DNA of 16,845 nt. It comes from an uncultured Bacilli bacterium (GTDB lineage: Bacteria; Bacillota_I; Bacilli_A; RF39; UBA660). Position 1 is the stretch's first letter; every line of letters begins with the position of its first letter. The notes below the pieces were generated by a model. It saw only the letters and a program-made list of their open reading frames with translations, was not told where the DNA came from and searched no databases. The stretch lies in the NCBI GenBank assembly GCA_947629285.1, contig CANRDA010000015.1, positions 1 through 16,845 on the forward strand, read 5' to 3'. Below, one piece after another: positions 1 through 5,485 of the stretch. Position numbers and translations under genes: made by a program.

Positions 1-193
1 CATAAGAAATTCCTAAAGAATAAGTACAAAGAGGATAACCATTTTCAAAACCTTTATGATAGTAATATAACGCCTTATTATAGTCTTGTAATACACCATT
101 TTCTTCTAAATCATAACTTCTACCTAATAAATAATAAGAAAAGTCTGTATTTTGATTTAATAAATCATCTAAATTAAATTTTATTACCTTCAT
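1..193 (-). CDS. Sel1-like repeat protein (N-terminal fragment)
   Basis: The first 64 codons of a gene that runs off the left edge. The ATG at 191-193 follows an AGGTGA Shine-Dalgarno at 201-206, which lies just after the stop of the kinase gene (15-nt gap), so the two are probably co-transcribed. The visible protein starts MKVIKFNLDDLL and continues with a pattern of the type YYLLGRSYDLEENG, DYNKALYYYHKGFENG and YPLCTYSLGISY. This alternation of LG..Y, A..YY.KG and G.P.A-like positions is what Sel1/TPR-like helical repeats look like. The family mediates protein-protein contacts and gives no enzymatic clue. The fragment is too short to tell how many repeats exist or what partner it binds. The repeat assignment is pattern recognition only. 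Confidence 0.72.
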   Translation of the reverse strand, partial: MKVIKFNLDDLLNQNTDFSYYLLGRSYDLEENGVLQDYNKALYYYHKGFENGYPLCTYSLGISY

Positions 194-208
194 AATAACA
201 TCACCTAA

Positions 209-1219
209 TTACTTTGCTTTAATTTTAACAATTTTTTCTAATGCTTTTTCTTCACTAAAGGAATATCCAACAATTCCTTCATTTAACCAATATTGATTTT
301 CTTCTGAATCGCCTTCAGTTTTTGCTATATATTGAGTTTGTAAGATATGCATAGCGTTTGCTAACTTATAGAATGTACTAAATGTACTTAATTCATATTC
401 AGTAAGGGGAAGATATTTATTATATTCGCTTATTAATAATGCAATATTTTCATAAGTATTTTCTTTGGAATTATTATCTAAACACATGTTACAAAATATT
501 ACTGCTAAATCAATTATTCTTGGCAAATAATTAGAAACAGCAAAATCAATAATCCAAATTTTATTATTTCTATCTCTCATTACATTTGTACTTATAATAT
601 CTCCGTGAACAAATCCTTTTGGAAGTTTATCAAAATTTATATCTTTTAATTCAGTTAAAAGTCTATCGAATTCTTTTTTATATTTATCAGAAACATATTT
701 TCTTTTATTTTTATATTCTTGCTCAAAGTTTATAATCGCCCACGAATCATAAATAAAATCAGGTTTAATATCTAATTGATTTATCATTGCAGTTTGTTTC
801 GCAAGTTCTTTTATTGTTTCTTTATTTGCTTTTTGATTTAATTCAAAATAATTTTTACCATCAATATATTCAAATACACATATATCATAATGGTTATTTT
901 TGTAATCCAATTCTAATACAATATCATTATTCAACTTTAAAGGTTTAGGTGAATTTATTTGACTATTAGCTACTGCTCGTATTCTTTCTAAATAATTTAC
1001 TATATCCTTTTTTGTTCTTGTATTATTAAAAATCTTAACACAATATTTACCATTTGTTGTTGTTAAACAATAATTATAATCTTCATATCCAATAATTATT
1101 AACTCATTTGAGATAAAACTACCTAAATTATATTGATTACATATCTGCTTTGATATATTTTCCAAATCAGTATTAAGTCCTATTCTTTTATTAAAATCTT
1201 GTAACTCAAAAGTGTTCAT
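209..1219 (-). CDS. Aminoglycoside phosphotransferase-fold small-molecule kinase
   Basis: A 336-aa member of the APH / choline kinase / homoserine kinase II fold. Seen: an N-lobe lysine in YCVKIF (K62), the catalytic-loop signature HGDIISTNV (H205-G-D207, N212), and the metal-binding aspartate in WIIDFA (D225). The total length fits the family. Such enzymes transfer phosphate from ATP to a hydroxyl on a small molecule, which may be an aminoglycoside, choline, homoserine or another sugar or amino alcohol. The sequence does not decide which, and I would not call it a resistance gene. It lies between a SAM methyltransferase and a Sel1 protein in a loosely packed group. Its own Shine-Dalgarno is weak (GAG about 8 nt before the ATG), whereas a strong one lies about 50 nt upstream before an 8-codon reading frame (1239-1265). 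Confidence 0.87.
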   Translation of the reverse strand: MNTFELQDFNKRIGLNTDLENISKQICNQYNLGSFISNELIIIGYEDYNYCLTTTNGKYCVKIFNNTRTKKDIVNYLERIRAVANSQINSPKPLKLNNDIVLELDYKNNHYDICVFEYIDGKNYFELNQKANKETIKELAKQTAMINQLDIKPDFIYDSWAIINFEQEYKNKRKYVSDKYKKEFDRLLTELKDINFDKLPKGFVHGDIISTNVMRDRNNKIWIIDFAVSNYLPRIIDLAVIFCNMCLDNNSKENTYENIALLISEYNKYLPLTEYELSTFSTFYKLANAMHILQTQYIAKTEGDSEENQYWLNEGIVGYSFSEEKALEKIVKIKAK

Positions 1220-1238
1220 TTTATCATCTCACTATTCT

Positions 1239-1265
1239 TTATTCTTGTGATGTAACATTTTTCAT
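1239..1265 (-). CDS. Possible 8-codon leader peptide
   Basis: A minute reading frame, MKNVTSQE-stop, begins at ATG 1263-1265. An AAGGAG at 1271-1276 sits 5 nt upstream, better than the ribosome-binding site of the kinase gene that starts 19 nt after its stop. A hairpin-forming inverted repeat (1283-1315) lies directly before it. It could be a translated leader that regulates the kinase, or the remnant start of a deleted gene. Nothing shows that it is translated. Confidence 0.3.
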   Translation of the reverse strand: MKNVTSQE

Positions 1266-1282
1266 TAAAACTCCTTTTTTAT

Positions 1283-1315
1283 ACTTGAAATCTTCTACAA
1301 TTTCTTGTTTCAAGT
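1283..1315. repeat. 8-bp inverted repeat in the kinase leader
   Basis: ACTTGAAA (1283-1290) and its perfect complement TTTCAAGT (1308-1315) are separated by 17 nt between the methyltransferase stop and the kinase start. No T-run follows on the minus strand, so it is not an intrinsic terminator. It could be an operator or a leader hairpin. Confidence 0.45.
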
Positions 1316-1326
1316 GGTTTTTAAAA

Positions 1327-1968
1327 TTATTGTTTTTTAACACATCCCAGATATATTTTTTTTTCTAATTTATATCTTGTCATTATTTCCTCATTTAAAT
1401 ATTCAATTTGAAAATCTTTAAAAAAATACAATATATCATCTTTATCAAAAAATCTTTTAAGCCTATTATCAGGTGTTGTATATAAGTGATGTTCAATTTC
1501 TATTCCGTTACCAGCACCATAATTAATATCATTTATAGAATTTAGACGAAAAATCAAGTGACCATTATCTTTTAATACTCTTCTAATTTCATTAATTATT
1601 TTAAATGTATCATTCTCTCTAAAATAGTGTAAGCATAAATCAGCAATTATTAAATCACAATATTTATTGGGAAAAGGGAAATTTTCTAACATATTAAAAC
1701 ATTTGGTATCAAAAATTTCAGGAAAATTTTTCTTTATATTTTTTATAGCATTTTCTGATTGATCACACGATATAACTTTTTTCCCTTTTTTTATTAAATA
1801 TAATGTGTCATTACCACTTCCACATCCTAAATCTAAAATTGGCGTTGAGCAATCATTAATTATTTTTTCAAATTTTTCTAGCCAATCATCGAATTTTATG
1901 TCATCTCTTTCATAATTTGAATGCAAATCATTCCAATATTTTAAAGATTGATTTATTTCATCATTCAT
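1327..1968 (-). CDS. Class I SAM-dependent methyltransferase
   Basis: A 213-aa protein of the Methyltransf_11/UbiE-like type. Seen: motif I ILDLGCGSGND (about residues 44-54), which binds S-adenosylmethionine; the acidic end of strand 2 at D69 (ISCDQS); a motif IV-like IIADLCLHYF (about 107-116); and the post-motif segment IRRVLKDNGHLIFRL (about 128-142). The length is normal for a single-domain small-molecule or tRNA-type methyltransferase, and the substrate cannot be read from the sequence. The start is well supported by AGGAGG at 1976-1981, 7 nt before the ATG. The neighbours (kinase downstream, 524-aa protein upstream) give no pathway. I see no close match to the Erm or Cfr resistance families. 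Confidence 0.9.
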   Translation of the reverse strand: MNDEINQSLKYWNDLHSNYERDDIKFDDWLEKFEKIINDCSTPILDLGCGSGNDTLYLIKKGKKVISCDQSENAIKNIKKNFPEIFDTKCFNMLENFPFPNKYCDLIIADLCLHYFRENDTFKIINEIRRVLKDNGHLIFRLNSINDINYGAGNGIEIEHHLYTTPDNRLKRFFDKDDILYFFKDFQIEYLNEEIMTRYKLEKKIYLGCVKKQ

Positions 1969-2070
1969 GTTTTAACCTCCTCGTATAATAGTTTTGAAAT
2001 AACTTTATTTTCCTAATCTAAATTACCAAAAAACATTTCTATTTACAGCATATATTCTTATATGATGTAC

Positions 2071-3645
2071 CTACAAATTTCTGTAAGTTTCCTGATCATC
2101 AAGGAATGCAAAATGTCCCATATTATCTTTTTGTCTTTCAGGATATTTTTTAGTATTAACAATTACTATTGGAATATTTAATTCTTTAGCACTTTCCATA
2201 CTTTCCTGATTAATTGTATCATAACATACTATATAATTAGGCTTTGGTGTAACTAACCCTGGGTAATTATCTATACTTTCTTTTTTACCAGATAAATACA
2301 AAATTTCATTAATGGAATTCTTTGGTGTATGCTCAATAAATTTACTTGGTTTATGAAACTCTGGGACAGCACCTAATAAAGACTTTTCCTCATCACCCAT
2401 ATTATACTCAGTTGCAGTATCTCTAGTATAAAGTTCAACAAATTGATTAGGTAGCAAATCAGTAAATCCATAAATAACCGTTTCATTATATACATTTAAA
2501 CGATCACCAGAAATAAAGCTCATAGAAAGTCCATCATGTTCTTGACCTTGGAAATCGCTTATTTTATGGCTAGATGAATGCACCATCATATAGAAAGGTT
2601 CCCCGTTCAATAAAAAACAATCAACACCTTCAATACTTGTTTTTTGTAGTGATGTATTACTTATTTTCAATACAGAATCCATAAGCATTTGAGCATTTAA
2701 CTTCCTAGCGGAATTAAAAATATCGTAAAATTCAGATTTATAATTAATATTGCGATTTTGCATATCGTTAAAAAGTTCATATAAGACATTTTCATCTGTT
2801 TCATCCAATGAATCTATAATATTTTGTAGTATTACAAGCATATTTCTATCTATGAAAAAATCATCTATTTCTAATTGAAAATTTACAACATTTAACAAAT
2901 TCTTGATAAAATTTTCTGGTACATCTTCAAAAAAATTTGATATTAACATATTTCTAAAAAGCTCAGATTTATGCTGTTTCATTAATTGCTCAATTTCGTT
3001 AATTTTACCAGTTCTAATAAATTTCATCATACATTTTTCAATTTCGTCAGAGTAAATTGATGAAATAGAGCCTAACAAAGCATGGTATTCTGTTTGCTCT
3101 TGTTCATAAAATTTTCCATCTAACTCATAATAATCTTTTATTTCGCGATATAAACCTTCAATATTTTTAATATCATCGTTTGTTAATGTTAGTTCTTCTT
3201 TTAATTTTTTTATAACTTCATCAAAACTTTGATTATTATCAACTCCAGATTCTATTATTCCCTTAATTGTGCCAAATTTTTGTTTCAATAAATTTGAATA
3301 TTTCTCATTAATGACATCATATTTTTTAGATGATATTTGACGATTAGAATTACACAAGTTAATATAATGAGAAACTCTATCTAATATTTGTTGGTCTTGA
3401 TTAAATAAATGCGTTTTACAATCATAACTATCTAATAATTTTTGATAAAGTCTTTTTTTCTGGCTCATAATTTCCTCACTAAGTTGTGAATTATATTTTT
3501 CAACATAATTTAGAATTAGATGAAAATCTGATATATCTTTTAATTGTATAATTTCATCAATTAAGGTCTTATTTAATGGCAAAAATTCCTCTAAAGATTC
3601 TTTATTTTTAACTTTCTCTACCAATATTCTTAATTCTTTACTCAT
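2071..3645 (-). CDS. Unknown 524-aa protein with conserved-looking C-terminal domain
   Basis: I do not recognise a named family. Residues 1 to about 330 are rich in Leu, Ile, Glu, Lys and Asn and look entirely helical, with no signal peptide or membrane segment. Residues about 340-505 look like a compact alpha/beta domain. It opens with DCFLLNGEPFYMMVHSSSH (about 342-360), continues with LSMSFISGDRLN (373-384), VIYGFTDLLPNQF (390-402) and EILYLSG (447-453), and ends with PNYIVCYDTIN followed by AKELNIPIVIVNTKKY (about 486-501). From memory, similar tails occur on long hypothetical proteins of gut Firmicutes; this is unverified. The LSMSFIS segment superficially resembles the STS motif of R-S-E ADP-ribosyltransferases, but I see no convincing catalytic Arg and ExE pair. 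AAGGAG at 3657-3662 lies 11 nt before the ATG. A cytosolic location is inferred. Confidence 0.8.
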   Translation of the reverse strand: MSKELRILVEKVKNKESLEEFLPLNKTLIDEIIQLKDISDFHLILNYVEKYNSQLSEEIMSQKKRLYQKLLDSYDCKTHLFNQDQQILDRVSHYINLCNSNRQISSKKYDVINEKYSNLLKQKFGTIKGIIESGVDNNQSFDEVIKKLKEELTLTNDDIKNIEGLYREIKDYYELDGKFYEQEQTEYHALLGSISSIYSDEIEKCMMKFIRTGKINEIEQLMKQHKSELFRNMLISNFFEDVPENFIKNLLNVVNFQLEIDDFFIDRNMLVILQNIIDSLDETDENVLYELFNDMQNRNINYKSEFYDIFNSARKLNAQMLMDSVLKISNTSLQKTSIEGVDCFLLNGEPFYMMVHSSSHKISDFQGQEHDGLSMSFISGDRLNVYNETVIYGFTDLLPNQFVELYTRDTATEYNMGDEEKSLLGAVPEFHKPSKFIEHTPKNSINEILYLSGKKESIDNYPGLVTPKPNYIVCYDTINQESMESAKELNIPIVIVNTKKYPERQKDNMGHFAFLDDQETYRNL

Positions 3646-3743
3646 TTTATTGTACTCTCCTTCAATTTTTATTAATTTTTTTAATAATAATTACTATTTT
3701 TTTATTTTTATATCAAATCTATATATTGCTACTAACGCAGAAA

Positions 3744-3762
3744 TATACTTGAAAACACTTGA
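3744..3762. repeat. Tandem ACTTGA half-sites one helical turn apart
   Basis: ACTTGA occurs at 3747-3752 and 3757-3762, a 10-bp period, upstream of the 524-aa gene. The 11-mer TATACTTGAAA (3744-3754) is identical to 1280-1290 upstream of the kinase gene. The spacing would suit a DNA-binding regulator, but the motif is short and AT-rich. Confidence 0.3.
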
Positions 3763-3765
3763 TAT

Positions 3766-3837
3766 CTAAGTAAAGGATTGCTTACTTTTTTGAAAACTAA
3801 TTACTAAAATAATTATAACTATTAATTCAGAACTCAT
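3766..3837 (-). CDS. Possible 23-aa hydrophobic peptide
   Basis: ATG 3835-3837 opens a frame reading MSSELIVIIILVISF followed by QKSKQSFT and a TAG at 3766-3768. Residues 5-15 form a short, strongly hydrophobic segment followed by a basic tail. AGAGG at 3842-3846 lies 4 nt before the ATG, and the frame begins 10 nt after the stop of the HD-domain gene. Small membrane peptides of this shape include type I toxin-like peptides. In an AT-rich spacer such a frame can also arise by chance, so this is only a candidate. Confidence 0.28.
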   Translation of the reverse strand: MSSELIVIIILVISFQKSKQSFT

Positions 3838-3847
3838 TACACCTCTT

Positions 3848-4516
3848 TTATATCTCTTTATTGTCTATTTTAATTATTGGAATTAAATTTACTTTATGTG
3901 CTAAAGTTGTAAAGGAAATAATTATTTTTTTAGTAAATTTTTGTTCCATAAATTTTTCTTTAAAATTTTCTTTTCCATTAGTAATTATATCTAATATAAA
4001 ATAATTATCTTTTAAATCTATTTTAATATCTTCAATATCTTCCCAAACTTTGTAAAGTTCTTTATCTTTACAATCGTTCACTAATCTTTTTTTAGTAAAA
4101 TCTAATGAATCCGCACATTTGAGTAACAAACAAAATAATGATTCATCACCAGTACTTTTGTTGTCGTGAATTTCTATTGAATGTAATATTTCATTATAAT
4201 ATTTATTTTGTCTTATATCTTTAGAAAATAATTTTTCTGTGATTTGTTTTGCTTTTAAACCGTGAGCTTCTCTACCATTTGCCTGTCCAACATCGTGAAA
4301 AACACAAGCAATAAGTAAAGCATCTTTCATTTCATCATCTATATTAAAAATCTTACATAACATTTTCATATTGTTACAAACATTATTAATATGCCTTAAC
4401 CCGTGACTAAAAGCAAATGGATTTATTTTATCTATTTTTGAATATTCATTTACTATATAATCATTCTTTAAAAAATCTTCATATTTTAACACTAATTTCA
4501 CTCTTCCTAATATCAT
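3848..4516 (-). CDS. HD-domain phosphohydrolase
   Basis: A 222-aa soluble protein with the metal-binding HD signature: HGLRH (H38, H42), VFHDVG (H74-D75), further histidines H112 and H117 (HSIEIHD), and the late aspartate in KCADSLDF (D136). Members of this superfamily are metal-dependent phosphohydrolases acting on nucleotides, (p)ppGpp or cyclic nucleotides; the substrate here is unknown. No RelA-type synthetase or GGDEF partner is fused. The start is uncertain. ATG at 4514-4516 has no good Shine-Dalgarno and would be only about 12 nt from the inferred transcription start. GTG at 4490-4492 (codon 9) has AGGAAG at 4503-4508 with a 10-nt spacer and may be the true start; all catalytic residues are retained either way. 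Confidence 0.87.
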   Translation of the reverse strand: MILGRVKLVLKYEDFLKNDYIVNEYSKIDKINPFAFSHGLRHINNVCNNMKMLCKIFNIDDEMKDALLIACVFHDVGQANGREAHGLKAKQITEKLFSKDIRQNKYYNEILHSIEIHDNKSTGDESLFCLLLKCADSLDFTKKRLVNDCKDKELYKVWEDIEDIKIDLKDNYFILDIITNGKENFKEKFMEQKFTKKIIISFTTLAHKVNLIPIIKIDNKEI

Positions 4517-4535
4517 TATCTCTATTTCTAATTTA

Positions 4536-4544
4536 ATTATATCA
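4536..4544 (-). promoter_or_regulatory. Extended -10 promoter for the HD-domain gene
   Basis: The minus strand reads TGATATAAT, an extended -10 with a perfect TATAAT at 4536-4541, ending 20 nt before the upstream candidate ATG. No good -35 hexamer is visible 16-18 nt further upstream, which is tolerable for an extended -10. Confidence 0.5.
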
Positions 4545-4556
4545 AATTTTTTATTG

Positions 4557-4599
4557 ATTTAGTGAAAAAATGGAAAATAAATCCCATTTTTCACTAAAT
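4557..4599 (-). terminator. Long hairpin after the 201-aa gene
   Basis: ATTTAGTGAAAAAATGG (4557-4573) pairs with CCATTTTTCACTAAAT (4584-4599), about 16 bp with a single bulged A and a 10-nt loop. It begins 6 nt after the stop of the 201-aa gene and probably defines that mRNA's 3' end. On the minus strand no clean T-run follows, only the T-run inside the stem; on the plus strand a T-rich stretch follows, but no plus-strand gene precedes it. Confidence 0.45.
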
Positions 4600-4604
4600 A
4601 TTAT

Positions 4605-5210
4605 TTATTTTTTTAATTTTTTTTGGTATGTATCTTCTTTTTGATAAGTTGAGTTAAATGCACCTTGTTCTATAGTGTTATAATCATTTTCTTCTGCATT
4701 ATATGTAACAATATAACTACCAGCTAAACATACAGCAGGCGCACCCCAGGATGTCATTATAATTAAGTTTTCATCAACTTGTGTAAGTAATCTTAAATCA
4801 TAAACTGGTAGATACCTTGCAGATTGTCCACACGAACACTGTTTAATTTCATAAGGCTCATATGTTTGACAGAACTTACTATGTTTAACAACATATTGTT
4901 CACCTGAAGTTGAATCTAAATTCCTAACTACAACATCTGCATATCCATCTCTTTCTTTTACTGTATTTTCTTCTTCACTTAAAATATACTCTCTACCTTC
5001 TACAACAGTTGTTAAAGTAGTTGTTATCTTCTCACCTGGTACTCCAATTCTTGCAGATACTAATCCATCTTTATGAGCATAGAATTTTTTATCTTCAGAT
5101 ATTGTATCAAGATACTCTCCTATTTTATCATTTGGTATTACCTTGCACTCTACTGTTAAGTCTGGATATTCTTCTGGATGTGTACTTTTTAAAACTATTT
5201 TTTCTTTCAT
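4605..5210 (-). CDS. Unknown 201-aa protein under Mn2+ riboswitch control
   Basis: I recognise no enzyme family. There is no signal peptide and no transmembrane helix, so it is not an exporter. The protein appears to contain two related modules. The first ends with YADVVVRNLDSTSGEQYVV and KHSKFCQTYE (residues 90-118); the second ends with LAGSYIVTYNAEENDYNTIE and QGAFNSTYQ (162-190). Both end in a F-x-x-T-Y pattern, reminiscent of small PGDYG-type domains (family name from memory, low certainty). A QCSCG motif (124-128), with C115 and C161 nearby, could bind a metal. AGGTGA at 5215-5220 lies 4 nt before the ATG. Upstream (5292-5454) are a promoter, a yybP-ykoY aptamer and a terminator with no other gene between, so expression should rise with intracellular Mn2+. 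A role in Mn2+ stress or Mn-dependent metabolism is inference. Confidence 0.8.
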   Translation of the reverse strand: MKEKIVLKSTHPEEYPDLTVECKVIPNDKIGEYLDTISEDKKFYAHKDGLVSARIGVPGEKITTTLTTVVEGREYILSEEENTVKERDGYADVVVRNLDSTSGEQYVVKHSKFCQTYEPYEIKQCSCGQSARYLPVYDLRLLTQVDENLIIMTSWGAPAVCLAGSYIVTYNAEENDYNTIEQGAFNSTYQKEDTYQKKLKK

Positions 5211-5217
5211 ATTCTCA

Positions 5218-5260
5218 CCTTTCCTTTAAAAGTCTTTTTTATACTCCTTTCCTTTTAAAA
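5218..5260 (-). repeat. Duplicated ribosome-binding-like tract
   Basis: On the minus strand TTTTAAAAGGAAAGG (5246-5260) is nearly repeated as TTTTAAAGGAAAGG (5218-5231). The first copy continues into GGAGT but has no start codon at a usable distance; the second continues into the functional AGGTGA of the 201-aa gene. It may be a local duplication or a ribosome standby site. Confidence 0.4.
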
Positions 5261-5291
5261 TTTTTTTCAATATGTGAGAAACTTGAAAGAC

Positions 5292-5330
5292 AAAAAAACA
5301 AGACTCACACATATTGTGTGAAAGTCTTGT
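5292..5330 (-). terminator. Riboswitch-controlled intrinsic terminator
   Basis: On the minus strand ACAAGACT (5323-5330) pairs with AGTCTTGT (5298-5305), enclosing a second CACACA/TGTGTG stem; a two-T bulge separates them. A run of seven T residues (5292-5298) follows immediately, the canonical form. The 5' arm contains the CTTTCA strand (5319-5324) that closes the aptamer's P1 helix, so the two structures are mutually exclusive. Ligand binding should prevent termination. Confidence 0.92.
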
Positions 5331-5416
5331 TCAATAAACTTTATCATTTAGTCCGAATGCTTATACATCGAATTGACGAACTAAATCCATATTTATATGG
5401 GAACTACTCCCTTTCA
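5319..5416 (-). promoter_or_regulatory. yybP-ykoY manganese riboswitch aptamer
   Basis: The minus-strand RNA matches the yybP-ykoY family element by element. P1 pairs UGAAAG (5411-5416) with CUUUCA (5319-5324). L1 is GGGAGUAG (5404-5411). P2 is CCAUA-UAAA-UAUGG. P3 is a perfect 7-bp AUUUAGU/ACUAAAU enclosing the conserved loop UCGUCAAUUCG and an AUG/CAU stem, then UUCGG. A small AU-rich P4 follows, and the 3' end AACAAGACUUUC corresponds to the family's AGCAAGACCUUUC. One deviation is GGGAGUAG where the classical element has GGGGAGUAG. In this family L1 and L3 bind Mn2+ and Mg2+, and Mn2+ usually activates downstream genes. The identification is from memory of the consensus. Confidence 0.9.
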
Positions 5417-5425
5417 ACGAGTTAT

Positions 5426-5454
5426 ATACTATCATATTTTTTAATTTTTGTCAA
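5426..5454 (-). promoter_or_regulatory. Sigma-A-type promoter of the Mn2+ riboswitch transcript
   Basis: A perfect -35 TTGACA (5449-5454), a 17-nt spacer and -10 TAGTAT (5426-5431) preceded by an extended TGN (5432-5434). The predicted transcription start is about 5419, a few nt before P1 of the aptamer. This gives a leader of about 210 nt before the 201-aa gene. Confidence 0.82.
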
Positions 5455-5485
5455 ATTGACCATTTTTAGTTAAACTTGCGTTATA

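Noticed and set aside
209..1219. Annotation as a specific aminoglycoside resistance enzyme
   Set aside because: Only the general kinase fold is visible. Choline, homoserine and other small-molecule kinases share the same HGD and D motifs, and there is no mobile element nearby.
1283..1315. Inverted repeat as an intrinsic terminator for the methyltransferase gene
   Set aside because: It is AT-rich, has a 17-nt loop and is followed on the minus strand by A-rich sequence leading into a ribosome-binding site.
5319..5416. Alternative identity as a T-box or SAM riboswitch
   Set aside because: There is no T-box sequence (TGGNACCGCG) and no SAM-type core. The GGGAGUAG, UCGUCAAUUCG and CAAGACUUUC elements in order fit yybP-ykoY.
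5021..5473. Plus-strand 150-codon open frame over the 201-aa gene and riboswitch
   Set aside because: It is antisense to a gene with a good start and to a structured riboswitch leader. The product is a low-complexity Leu/Phe/Tyr string, as expected from reading AT-rich DNA in the wrong direction.
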